A stretch of 13,239 bases of DNA from Bacteroidota bacterium (GTDB lineage Bacteria; Bacteroidota; Bacteroidia; Bacteroidales; Tenuifilaceae), in assembly GCA_023406715.1 (NCBI GenBank), contig JAEXVC010000208.1:1-13239 (forward strand), written 5' to 3'. This document shows, piece by piece, positions 6,298-13,239 of this stretch. Each line of letters starts with the position of its first letter. The first letter of the stretch is position 1. The position numbers were made by a program, and so were the translations under genes. A model generated the notes under the pieces. That model was not told where the DNA came from and ran no database searches. It was given only the letters and a program-made list of their open reading frames with translations.

Positions 6298-8133
6298 TTA
6301 TTCTACAGTTACAGATTTTGCTAAGTTTCTAGGTTGATCCACATTACAACCTCTTAGTAAGGCAATGTGGTATGCCAGGAGTTGAAGCGGAATAACTGAA
6401 AGCAATGCGCCCACAACCTCTCCTGCTTCGGGAATCTCTATAACGTAATCAGCCATTTGCTTTATAACGGTGTCGCCCTCGGTAACAATTGCAATAATAA
6501 CACCTTTACGAGCCTTAACTTCCTGAATATTGCTCACAATCTTCTCGTAGCTGTGATCCTTTGTGGCAATAACCACTACGGGCATTGTATCGTCAATTAG
6601 GGCAATTGGACCATGCTTCATTTCAGCGGCAGGGTAGCCCTCGGCATGTATATATGAAATTTCCTTAAGTTTTAGAGCACCTTCAAGCGCAACAGGGAAG
6701 TAGTAACCACGTCCAAGGTAAAGGAAATTGGTTGCATCTTTAAAGCGATCGGAGATGTTCTGTACAATTGGGTCGGTTTTAAGAATACGCTCAATTTTAT
6801 CGGGAACAAGACTGATTTCGTTTATCAGCTCTTTATACCTGTTTTCATTGATAACACCTTTTTTATACCCTAAAAGTATTGCTATCATTGTAAGAACAGT
6901 GACTTGTGCTGTAAAGGCCTTGGTTGAAGCAACACCAATTTCCGGACCAGCATGTGTGTACACTCCTGCATGGGTTTCGCGAGGAATACTCGAACCTACC
7001 ACATTGCAAATTCCAAGAACCAAGGCACCGGCCTCTTTGGCTAGCCTAATAGCAGCAAGAGTATCGGCTGTTTCTCCACTCTGACTTATTGCAATAACAA
7101 TATCGTCCTTGTAAATTATTGGATTTCTGTACCTGAATTCCGAAGCGTATTCAACTTCTACAGGAATTCTTGCCAAATCTTCTAAAAGATACTCCCCAAC
7201 CAATGCTGCGTGCCACGATGTGCCACATCCAATAAGAATGATTCTTTTAGCATCAATCAGGTTTGGTATAACCTTATACAATCCTCCCAGATGTATATCT
7301 AAGGGATTCGTTGATACTCGTCCGCGGAATGTATCTAAAATGCTTCGGGGTTGCTCAAATATTTCCTTAAGCATAAAGTGCTCAAACCCCCCTTTTTCAA
7401 TAGCTTCAATATCTAAATCCAGTGTTTGAATGTTGGGCTCAAGCGCTTCGTTGTAGATGGTTTTAAGCACCATCTCTTCTTTTCGGAGTATTGCAACGTC
7501 GTTATCGTTTAAGAAGATAACGCTATTTGTATACTCTATTATTGGGGTTGCATCGGAGGCAACAAAGTATTCTCCATCACCAACTCCAACAACTAGGGGG
7601 CTACCCTTTCTTGCAGCAAACAAAGTGTTTGGTTCATCTCTACATATTACAACAAGGCCATACGCTCCAACAACTTTTGTAAGGGCCAGACGAACTGCAA
7701 TTTCTGGAGTAACACTTCCTTTTCGGTATATATACTCAATAAGATTAACGAGGACTTCGGTATCGGTTTCAGATTTAAAAGTGTAACCTCTTTTTTCGAG
7801 TTTGCACTTCAGATTACTGTAGTTTTCAATAATACCATTATGAATTAGGATAAATGTTCCGTTCATCGACTCGTGTGGGTGAGCGTTGATATCGTTGGGT
7901 TCACCGTGTGTTGCCCATCGAGTATGCCCCATGCCTATAGTTCCAGTTACAGGGTTGGCTCCAATAAAATCTTCTAGGTCTGAAACTTTACCCTTGCATT
8001 TTGCCGTGTATGGCTCATTTCCAATAACGCATACACCTGCAGAGTCGTAGCCTCTATATTCTAAACGTTTAAGTCCGTTTATAATAATCGGAAAGGCTTG
8101 CTTATTTCCAATATAACCAACAATTCCGCACAT
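6298..8133 (-). CDS. glmS: Glutamine--fructose-6-phosphate aminotransferase (isomerizing)
   Basis: GlmS converts fructose-6-phosphate and glutamine to glucosamine-6-phosphate, the first step toward UDP-GlcNAc for peptidoglycan and lipopolysaccharide; it acts in the cytoplasm. The 611 residues match the usual 600-610. The N-terminal class II glutamine amidotransferase domain starts MCGIVGYIG with the nucleophile Cys2 exposed after Met removal, then TRWATHGEP (71-79), HNG (98-100) and D124. The C-terminal half has two SIS sugar-isomerase domains with GCGTSWHA, ISQSGETADT, STKAFTAQ, LGRGYYFPVALEGALKLKE and AEMKHGP, ending NLAKSVTVE. Its start overlaps the stop of the DUF4270 gene by one base (TAATG), so translation is probably coupled. 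No glmS ribozyme-like leader is possible here because the upstream DNA is coding. It is the last gene of the GT5-DUF4270-glmS operon. Confidence 0.97.
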   Translation of the reverse strand: MCGIVGYIGNKQAFPIIINGLKRLEYRGYDSAGVCVIGNEPYTAKCKGKVSDLEDFIGANPVTGTIGMGHTRWATHGEPNDINAHPHESMNGTFILIHNGIIENYSNLKCKLEKRGYTFKSETDTEVLVNLIEYIYRKGSVTPEIAVRLALTKVVGAYGLVVICRDEPNTLFAARKGSPLVVGVGDGEYFVASDATPIIEYTNSVIFLNDNDVAILRKEEMVLKTIYNEALEPNIQTLDLDIEAIEKGGFEHFMLKEIFEQPRSILDTFRGRVSTNPLDIHLGGLYKVIPNLIDAKRIILIGCGTSWHAALVGEYLLEDLARIPVEVEYASEFRYRNPIIYKDDIVIAISQSGETADTLAAIRLAKEAGALVLGICNVVGSSIPRETHAGVYTHAGPEIGVASTKAFTAQVTVLTMIAILLGYKKGVINENRYKELINEISLVPDKIERILKTDPIVQNISDRFKDATNFLYLGRGYYFPVALEGALKLKEISYIHAEGYPAAEMKHGPIALIDDTMPVVVIATKDHSYEKIVSNIQEVKARKGVIIAIVTEGDTVIKQMADYVIEIPEAGEVVGALLSVIPLQLLAYHIALLRGCNVDQPRNLAKSVTVE

Positions 8134-9416
8134 TATCGAAGTTTGGTATAAGTTAATCTAAGTTTCATTTTTCGACTGTTGTTGTTTCCAGAGTAAAGAA
8201 CAACGCTAGAGTTTTCTTTAAAATACTGATCTGGAAATACGTACAAATTCCTGTCTTTAATTTCACCCTCAAGAACCCTCTGCAAATGAGAGGTTATATC
8301 TATTTTATAATCATTACTATAAAGCCTTAAACTTCCTAGATAGGAGTAATATCCACTTTGTGTTAATATCCATTTATTGTCTATTTTATACCTAAAGTTT
8401 AAAGTTTTTATTGTGGAGTCTGGAGTAATGGTTTCTGGAGTGTATCTACTAACGAGTAATTCTGCTTTATGAAGCACTATAGGCATAGAATCTAACCATT
8501 GAGTTACGCCATCAAATTGAATCTTGCCATAAACACCGCTTAAACCCTGGGTATAGAAAACAGAATCTTGAATCGTCGAATCGTTAAGGTATTTAATTTC
8601 TTTTGCAGGATTTGCTTTGGTGTAATCATGAATATATTGAAAGTAAAGCCATGGGCTAGAGTACAAAATCTTTGATTTTTTAAAGACTGAATCTTTATTG
8701 TTAATGAATTGTGTATAATGATAATAAAGCTCCAGCTTAAAACTTGATTGGCCAACTTGATACGCAACGCCTCCATTGCCAGAAATATCTTCACAAGTTA
8801 CATATAATCCTTTGAATCTAGAGTAGAACAACTTGTAGTTTGTCAATGCAAGGGAATCCATCAAAAATCTTGCAAATGATGTATCTATGGGTACTTTTAG
8901 ACTTTTTTGTCCTCCCTTGAATGTTGTGGAAAAAAGAGGTACCGGATTGTATTTTCCATCAATACTCTTTAGTACGTCTGGTTTCCATAAAACTGATGTA
9001 TCAGTCAATTCATGCACATTTATTGCTAGAGTTTTTGATGAATCTCCATAATAGTTAGATGTCGAACTTGGAGTAAAAATAAAAAATAACGAGTCTGGTT
9101 TTGCGGTTGTCCCACCAAAGCCCTCTGTTGATTCTGTGGTGATATACCTACTAACAAAAGAAGCTTTGGTTGAACCATAAATCTCACTATTAATATATCC
9201 AAAAACTCCTGAGGAATAAGTTATTGTGTCGGCTGTTGGTCTAATAGTGTAAGCGGAAAGTTCAAAAAGAGTATCAATTTTAATGGCATACTTATCGTCG
9301 TCAGGAATAAGGTTGTTTCCTAAAAATTGCGGTTCATTGTAACAAGAATTGAGTAGTAATGCTGAAAGGCTAACTAAACAAAATCCTTTAAATCCTTTAA
9401 AATTAGAAATACGCAT
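8133..9416 (-). CDS. DUF4270 family lipoprotein
   Basis: The ATG at 9416 gives 427 residues that begin with a lipoprotein signal: basic start, hydrophobic core and lipobox LLNSC with Cys25 as the likely lipidated residue. An ATG at 9476 would lie inside the upstream GT5 gene and mask the signal; it is rejected. Downstream come the features typical of DUF4270 proteins of Bacteroidota: NNLIPDD shortly after the Cys (about 33-39), TYSSGVFGYINSEIYGSTKAS, many Tyr/Ser/Thr-rich beta-type stretches, and a C-terminal SVVLYSGNNNSRKMKLRLTY. The family is found in envelope or surface contexts and has no proven activity. It lies 10 bp after the GT5-like gene and overlaps glmS by one base, suggesting co-production with amino-sugar synthesis. 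Subcellular place (outer membrane) is inferred. Confidence 0.84.
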   Translation of the reverse strand: MRISNFKGFKGFCLVSLSALLLNSCYNEPQFLGNNLIPDDDKYAIKIDTLFELSAYTIRPTADTITYSSGVFGYINSEIYGSTKASFVSRYITTESTEGFGGTTAKPDSLFFIFTPSSTSNYYGDSSKTLAINVHELTDTSVLWKPDVLKSIDGKYNPVPLFSTTFKGGQKSLKVPIDTSFARFLMDSLALTNYKLFYSRFKGLYVTCEDISGNGGVAYQVGQSSFKLELYYHYTQFINNKDSVFKKSKILYSSPWLYFQYIHDYTKANPAKEIKYLNDSTIQDSVFYTQGLSGVYGKIQFDGVTQWLDSMPIVLHKAELLVSRYTPETITPDSTIKTLNFRYKIDNKWILTQSGYYSYLGSLRLYSNDYKIDITSHLQRVLEGEIKDRNLYVFPDQYFKENSSVVLYSGNNNSRKMKLRLTYTKLR

Positions 9417-9426
9417 ATTTTTTAAT

Positions 9427-10242
9427 TTATTTCTTAGTATCAATAATTGTATCGTAAAACTCATTAAACACATCAATGTATTTATCTTCGACCTGATAAT
9501 TAAGAACGGGTTTTTTCAAAGAATTGATATGTTCCATTAAATCACCGTTTATTTTTGGACTGCCAACAATTACACCATCGGAGTGGGCTATAGCCAGTTT
9601 GCTCATATTTACGTAGGTTGGCTCTTTTAGTATTTCCACATCCTTTTTTGCAATGCCGTCCATAATAATTTTCTTGCGCACATTTGTATCAAGAGGTGTG
9701 CCAAAATCATCGTCGTAAACTGAGTAAATAACCTTCGATTTTGCAAAAAGAGGGTCGTCGGCGTAAGCCTTCTTAATCATAATTGGAGCAAAGGCTGTAA
9801 GCCATCCGTGGCAGTGGATAATATCGGGCGACCAACGGAGCTTCTTAACCGTTTCTAATACTCCCTTGCTGAAGAATATGGCTCGCTCATCATTGTCTGA
9901 AAAATACTGTCCAGCATCGTCGGCAAGTACAAACTTGCGCTGGAAGTAATCCTCATTATCAATAAAGTAGACCTGCATTCTGGCGCTTTGAATAGAGGCA
10001 ACTTTGATGATTAGTGGATGGTCGGTGTCGTCAATTACAAGGTTCATCCCGGATAAGCGAATAACCTCGTGTAGCTGATTACGACGCTCGTTTACGCATC
10101 CGAATCGAGGCATAAATGTGCGGATTTCCTTCCCTTTGTCCTGGATACCTTGGGGTAAATACCTTCCAATTTTCGATATCTCGCTTTCGGGCAGATAAGG
10201 AGTAATTTCCTGCGAGATATACAATACCTTGGTGCTTTTCAC
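9427..10242 (-). CDS. Short glycogen/starch synthase-like GT5 protein, N-terminal catalytic-type domain only
   Basis: The 271 residues resemble the N-terminal half of glycogen/starch synthase (GT5): an opening VLYISQEITPYLPESE, FMPRFG (43-48), VYFIDNEDYF (91-100) and DIIHCHGWLTA (140-150). Full GT-B glycogen synthases have about 450-500 residues; here the C-terminal nucleotide-sugar-binding domain is wholly absent. Two signature motifs are also altered: the usual KxGGL near the N-terminus is SKIGRYLP (23-30), and the HxHDW motif is HCHGW (143-147). I infer that it is unlikely to make glycogen and may bind a sugar or regulate. The same short form next to panC is, to my knowledge, common in Bacteroidota, so it is not a local truncation. 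It starts with GTG at 10242; I see no in-frame ATG nearby. It heads the operon with DUF4270 and glmS. Confidence 0.8.
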   Translation of the reverse strand: MKSTKVLYISQEITPYLPESEISKIGRYLPQGIQDKGKEIRTFMPRFGCVNERRNQLHEVIRLSGMNLVIDDTDHPLIIKVASIQSARMQVYFIDNEDYFQRKFVLADDAGQYFSDNDERAIFFSKGVLETVKKLRWSPDIIHCHGWLTAFAPIMIKKAYADDPLFAKSKVIYSVYDDDFGTPLDTNVRKKIIMDGIAKKDVEILKEPTYVNMSKLAIAHSDGVIVGSPKINGDLMEHINSLKKPVLNYQVEDKYIDVFNEFYDTIIDTKK

Positions 10243-10365
10243 TAGATTTTGTTTTAAATTAATCGTCTAATTCCTAAAACCTCGCAAGTGCTTTAATTAC
10301 AAAATTCAACCATAAATCCATTATTTGAGTCCAAAAACTCAATAAAAATGAGCATTGGCATAAAA

Positions 10366-10396
10366 CCCGGACCTTCGAATAATTTTCGAATCCGGG
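10366..10396 (-). promoter_or_regulatory. Bulged stem-loop in the leader of the GT5-DUF4270-glmS operon
   Basis: CCCGGA (10366-10371) and TTCGAA (10374-10379) pair with TTCGAA (10385-10390) and TCCGGG (10391-10396), giving a 12-bp stem with a two-base bulge and a five-base loop. On the minus strand the stem is followed by TTTTA, as in an intrinsic terminator. It is about 120 bases upstream of the GT5 start codon, so it could be a leader attenuator, the end of a small upstream RNA, or a protein site built on paired TTCGAA blocks. Confidence 0.55.
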
Positions 10397-10414
10397 CTAC
10401 TTCCAATCCGACCA

Positions 10415-10422
10415 CAAAAATA
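10415..10422 (-). promoter_or_regulatory. Candidate -7 element for the GT5-DUF4270-glmS operon
   Basis: The minus strand reads TATTTTTG, matching TAnnTTTG. A start near 10408 would place the stem-loop at 10366-10396 at the head of the transcript. No TTTG -33 box is found at 17-23 bp, so this is a weak call in A/T-rich DNA. Confidence 0.27.
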
Positions 10423-10583
10423 TAAAAAATATTTCACTTTATTCTTTGCCTTTCCTATTGATTTTCAATTAACCAAATTTTACTATGTTTTTGAGCATCA
10501 TTTTGGGCATCAATTTTTATTATCATTTAAAATTTTACAACCTTTGCAGGCTTGTTATGTTGATAATGTAACTCACCTTTACT

Positions 10584-11429
10584 ATGATAAAAGTACTAAG
10601 CACCATTGAAGAAACTAAGCAGATTCTTAGGAAGTTAAAAGGAGAAGGCAAATCTATTGGTTTTGTGCCAACAATGGGAGCGCTGCACGAGGGGCACGTT
10701 TCGTTGGTAAAAAAGGCTGCAAGTGAGAATGAGGTGGTTGCTGTGAGTATCTTTGTGAATCCCACACAGTTTAACGATAAAAACGACCTTAAGAATTACC
10801 CGCGTACACCCGAAAAGGATTTGGCTATGCTTGAGTCGGCTGGAGCTCATTATGTTTTTATGCCTACCGAGAACGAGATTTATCCTGAACCCGACACTCG
10901 CCAGTTCGATTTTGGAATGCTAGACAAGGTTATGGAGGGAGAACATCGGCCAGGTCATTTTAACGGCGTAGCGCAGGTGGTTAGTAAACTGTTTGATATT
11001 GTTCAGCCTCATAGAGCATACTTTGGCCAGAAGGATTTTCAGCAATTGGCTATTATTAGGGAGTTAGTAAGGAAATTCAACTATGATATTGATATAGTTG
11101 CTTGTCCAATTCTGCGCGAGGCTGATGGTTTAGCTATGAGTAGCAGGAATATGCTCTTGACCCCAGAGAAAAGGGCAAGCGCTCCGTTAATCTCAAAAAC
11201 CCTATTCGAGGCTCGCAACAAAATGGGCGAGAAAACCGTAGAAGAATTGATTAACTGGGTTGAAACCACCATAAATAGTAATCCTCATTTAGAGGTTGAA
11301 TACTTTGAATTATCGAATGCTAAAACACTTGAGCCTGTTAGAGATTGGAATTCTGCCGAGCAAATTGTTGGTTGTATTGCTGTTCGAGCAGGACAGGTTA
11401 GGTTGATTGATAATGTTATTTTTAAGTAA
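10584..11429 (+). CDS. panC: Pantothenate synthetase
   Basis: PanC joins pantoate and beta-alanine with ATP, via a pantoyl-adenylate intermediate, to make pantothenate for coenzyme A. The 281 residues match the usual length of about 280. Family motifs are all in place: PTMGALHEGH (29-38), with the nucleotidyltransferase HxGH signature (H35, H38); VNPTQF (58-63); HFNGVAQVV (125-133); FGQKD (147-151) in the ATP site; and DGLAMSSRN (181-189). ATG start at 10584. It is followed 24 bp later by panD, which supplies beta-alanine, so the two genes form the end of the pathway. It is divergent from the GT5-DUF4270-glmS operon. Confidence 0.97.
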   Translation: MIKVLSTIEETKQILRKLKGEGKSIGFVPTMGALHEGHVSLVKKAASENEVVAVSIFVNPTQFNDKNDLKNYPRTPEKDLAMLESAGAHYVFMPTENEIYPEPDTRQFDFGMLDKVMEGEHRPGHFNGVAQVVSKLFDIVQPHRAYFGQKDFQQLAIIRELVRKFNYDIDIVACPILREADGLAMSSRNMLLTPEKRASAPLISKTLFEARNKMGEKTVEELINWVETTINSNPHLEVEYFELSNAKTLEPVRDWNSAEQIVGCIAVRAGQVRLIDNVIFK

Positions 11430-11453
11430 TTTGTACGAAATAATTCCACCACG

Positions 11454-11804
11454 ATGTTTATAGAAGTAGTAAAATCGAAAATCCACAGGGTAACGTTAAC
11501 TGAGGCAAACCTTAACTATATTGGGAGTATCACTATTGATGAGGATTTGATGGATGCCGCTAACCTAATTGAGAATGAAAAGGTTCAAATAGTGAATATT
11601 AACAACGGTGAACGTTTAGAAACTTACGTTATTAAAGGAGAGCGCGGTACTGGTCATATTTGTCTTAACGGACCTGCTGCACGTAAGTGTGTTGTTGGCG
11701 ATGTGGTAATTATTATGTCCTATGCATCGATGGATTTTGAGGAGGCCAAAAAGTTTAAACCTACAGTTGTTTTCCCCGATACAGTTACAAACCGACTTGT
11801 ATAA
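11454..11804 (+). CDS. panD: Aspartate 1-decarboxylase proenzyme
   Basis: PanD decarboxylates L-aspartate to beta-alanine, the second substrate of PanC. The 116-residue proenzyme has the self-cleavage site Gly24-Ser25 at exactly the family position (YIGSITID); cleavage turns Ser25 into the pyruvoyl cofactor. The other active-site residues known from the Escherichia coli enzyme are conserved at the same numbers: K9, R54, Y58 and N72. The C-terminal FEEAKKFKPTVVFPD is also typical. In Gammaproteobacteria a PanZ/PanM partner triggers cleavage; none is seen here. It lies between panC and the LPG-synthase-like gene, with gaps of 24 and 18 bp, so all three are probably one transcript. Confidence 0.96.
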   Translation: MFIEVVKSKIHRVTLTEANLNYIGSITIDEDLMDAANLIENEKVQIVNINNGERLETYVIKGERGTGHICLNGPAARKCVVGDVVIIMSYASMDFEEAKKFKPTVVFPDTVTNRLV

Positions 11805-11822
11805 CCCAACCAAAGGCTACCA

Positions 11823-12845
11823 TTGAAAAAGGCGATAGGCAAATACATCAACTTTACTATTTTTTTAGCCTTAGCTATTCTTTTGCTCTACTACGCATTC
11901 CGAAGCGTAGATTTTAACCATATTGTAAAAGGATTCCAGAGTGTAAATTACTTTTGGATTTTTGTTGCAATAATTGCAGGACTTATTGCTCATATTTTAA
12001 GGGCAATACGTTGGGGAATTCTGATTGAACCTCTTGGCAAAAAAGTTCCTCTTTCCAATTTATTTAGTGCCGTTATGATTGGCTACTTAGCCAATGTGGC
12101 TTTTCCCCGTTTTGGCGAGGTTGCTAAGTGTGGCATTATTCGAAAAACCGATGGAGTAAAATTTGAATCGTTGGTTGGTACTGTGGTTGTGGAGCGCGCC
12201 ATGGATTTATTGATGCTACTTGTTTCCACTTTTGTTGTTATTGCAATTAAAATTGACCTTTTTGGAGGATTTATATACAGTAAAATTCTGTTACCAATAA
12301 AAAACAAAGCTTTAGAGATTGAGGGCTATCAACTTATAATCATTCTGTTGATTTTATTAGCTTTTGGATTACTGTTTTTATATATTGTGAAAAGCGGTTT
12401 GCTTGGGCATAAACTGAGTGAGAAGATAAAATCGATGTATAGAGGTGTGATTGATGGGCTTAAGTCTATCACAAAGACTCATAAATTGACACAATTTCTT
12501 GTTCTTTCAGTGTTAATATGGGTATTTTACTGGATGATGACTTGGATACTATTTTATTCAACTCCAATAACAGCCAACCTTACCGTGTGGGATGCCCTTT
12601 TCGTTATGGCGATAGGTTCTTATGGAATGACTGTTCCTGTTCAGGGAGGCTTTGGTGCATTCCATATTATGACTGCTATTGCCCTGGGGATTTTCGGAAT
12701 TACCTACGATGATGGGTTGATATTCGCAATAATCTCACACGAATCACAAACCCTTTTCCTTATTATTGGTGGTTTAGTTGCGTTGGCCTATATCTATATT
12801 AAGCAGAGGAAACATCCTAATATCGATACAGAAAAAACTGCTTAG
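11823..12845 (+). CDS. LPG-synthase transmembrane domain (UPF0104) membrane protein
   Basis: The 340-residue protein is an integral membrane protein with about eight hydrophobic segments (for example near 10-24, 43-61, 124-144, 171-191, 223-243, 255-275 and 300-325). It has family signatures of the flippase-like domain of lysylphosphatidylglycerol synthase: AIRWGILIEPLG (about 62-73), GYLANVAFPRFGEVAKC, VVERAMDLL and VPVQGGFGAFH, which replaces the more usual PGGxGxxE. The soluble aminoacyltransferase domain of MprF is absent, so lysine transfer to lipids is not expected; lipid movement or another membrane role is inferred. The start is a TTG at 11823, 18 bp after panD; an in-frame stop (the panD TAA at 11802-11804) blocks any upstream start, and no ATG lies early in the frame. 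Confidence 0.85.
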   Translation: MKKAIGKYINFTIFLALAILLLYYAFRSVDFNHIVKGFQSVNYFWIFVAIIAGLIAHILRAIRWGILIEPLGKKVPLSNLFSAVMIGYLANVAFPRFGEVAKCGIIRKTDGVKFESLVGTVVVERAMDLLMLLVSTFVVIAIKIDLFGGFIYSKILLPIKNKALEIEGYQLIIILLILLAFGLLFLYIVKSGLLGHKLSEKIKSMYRGVIDGLKSITKTHKLTQFLVLSVLIWVFYWMMTWILFYSTPITANLTVWDALFVMAIGSYGMTVPVQGGFGAFHIMTAIALGIFGITYDDGLIFAIISHESQTLFLIIGGLVALAYIYIKQRKHPNIDTEKTA

Positions 12846-12852
12846 TAGAATT

Positions 12853-12884
12853 TTTCAGAATTAGCTTTTTAATGACTATGTTTG
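12853..12884 (+). promoter_or_regulatory. Candidate promoter of radA
   Basis: TATGTTTG (12877-12884) matches TAnnTTTG exactly; TTTC at 12853-12856 is one base from the TTTG -33 box, with 20 bp spacing. Transcription would start near 12891, about 19 bases before the radA ATG. A short inverted repeat, TTGCAT/ATGCAA at 12882-12897, overlaps the end of the -7 element and the start point. Confidence 0.45.
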
Positions 12885-12909
12885 CATTAGTATGCAACAA
12901 CAATAGACG

Positions 12910-13239
12910 ATGGCTAAAACCAAAAGCGTTTACGTTTGTCAGAATTGCGGAGCCGAGGCAGTAAAGTGGCTTGGCAAGTGTCCTGCTTGCGGCGAATGGA
13001 ATACATACGTTGAGGAGCGTATTGCCAAGGATACTTCAAAACGCCCAGGCTTGGTAGATGTTTCGCGCAATGCCACACCAAAGCCGTTAAACGAGATTGA
13101 ATCGACCAGCGAGCGGAGGATTGATACCCGAATGGGTGAACTAAACCGTATTCTTGGTGGAGGACTTGTTCCCGGTTCCATTATTCTACTAGGCGGAGAA
13201 CCCGGAATTGGAAAATCCACATTGGCGTTGCAGGTTGCA
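12910..13239 (+). CDS. radA: DNA repair protein RadA, N-terminal part (cut by window end)
   Basis: RadA (Sms) is a RecA-like ATPase and helicase that helps process recombination intermediates and branch migration. From the ATG at 12910 the frame stays open to the window end, giving 110 residues. Visible features are the N-terminal zinc finger with C10, C13, C24 and C27 (CQNCG...CPACG), EWNTYVEE after it, a Ser/Arg-rich segment SERRIDT, ILGGGLVPGS, and Walker A GEPGIGKST (96-104). The family's KNRFG motif and Lon-like C-terminal domain would lie beyond the edge. It follows the LPG-synthase-like gene by 64 bp with its own candidate promoter, so it may be transcribed separately from the panCD genes. 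Confidence 0.95.
   Translation, partial: MAKTKSVYVCQNCGAEAVKWLGKCPACGEWNTYVEERIAKDTSKRPGLVDVSRNATPKPLNEIESTSERRIDTRMGELNRILGGGLVPGSIILLGGEPGIGKSTLALQVA

Larger units (their letters stand above)
10243..10583. other. 341-bp divergent intergenic region between the GT5 operon and panC
   Basis: No gene is visible in this AT-rich stretch. It holds the bulged stem-loop at 10366-10396 and a minus-strand -7 like element at 10415-10422. A consensus -7 element for panC was not found: AACCTTTG at 10539-10546 has one mismatch and no spaced TTTG box. The remainder contains poly-T and poly-A tracts without clear structure. Confidence 0.7.

Noticed and set aside
6298..8133. Possible glmS ribozyme or riboswitch control
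   Set aside because: The DNA immediately upstream of glmS is coding (DUF4270) with a one-base overlap, leaving no room for a leader element.
9381..9398. Tandem AAATCCTTT repeat
   Set aside because: It is two copies within the lipoprotein signal coding region (NFKGFKGF), too short to mean more than chance or slippage.
9417..9476. Longer DUF4270 protein starting at 9476
   Set aside because: The extra residues overlap the end of the GT5-like gene and would hide the lipoprotein signal that begins at 9416.
12939..13220. Minus-strand open frame opposite radA
   Set aside because: The plus strand encodes clear RadA zinc finger and Walker A motifs, while the antisense product is low-complexity Pro/Ser/Arg-rich.

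Overview
The window looks like a chromosomal segment from a Bacteroidota (Bacteroidetes) bacterium, most like the Bacteroidales and relatives. This rests on the protein families (a DUF4270 lipoprotein, a short starch-synthase-like GT5 protein next to panC, and a Dam enzyme with FNVPVGDY and DPPYRPIS motifs), on genes with no obvious Shine-Dalgarno sequence, and on several intergenic matches to the Bacteroidota promoter -7 element TAnnTTTG. No mobile element, CRISPR array or rRNA was seen. No convincingly new defence or biosynthetic system is visible. The least ordinary segment is an AT-rich three-gene block at 4133-6092.

Layout. 1-468 (-) is the N-terminal part of a CPBP-family membrane protease, cut by the window edge. 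585-1151 (+) is ubiX, the flavin prenyltransferase. 1223-3916 (-) is a probable four-gene operon, read DUF2461 -> RlpA/SPOR lipoglycan-type hydrolase -> DUF2147 secreted protein -> ComF-type phosphoribosyltransferase. 4133-6092 (+) holds a solitary Dam-type adenine methylase, a 96-residue three-helix membrane protein and a compact ABC ATPase; the last two overlap by ATGA. A tRNA-Lys(CTT) with encoded CCA, its own promoter and a terminator hairpin lies at 6111-6270 (-).

6298-10242 (-) is a tight operon read GT5 starch-synthase-like protein -> DUF4270 lipoprotein -> glmS, with 10 bp and -1 bp spacing. It is divergent from 10584-12845 (+), panC -> panD -> a LPG-synthase-type membrane protein, followed by radA (12910 onward, cut by the window end). 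The 341-bp divergent region holds a 12-bp bulged stem-loop followed by Ts on the minus strand.

How the genes fit together. GlmS makes glucosamine-6-phosphate, the first committed precursor of peptidoglycan and LPS. The RlpA-like protein acts on peptidoglycan, and the DUF4270 lipoprotein and the LPG-synthase-like protein are envelope proteins, so much of the window serves the cell envelope. PanC and PanD make pantothenate for coenzyme A. UbiX makes prenylated FMN for a UbiD-type decarboxylase that is not in the window. RadA and Dam act on DNA. Function calls come from recognised motifs read by eye; no database search was possible.
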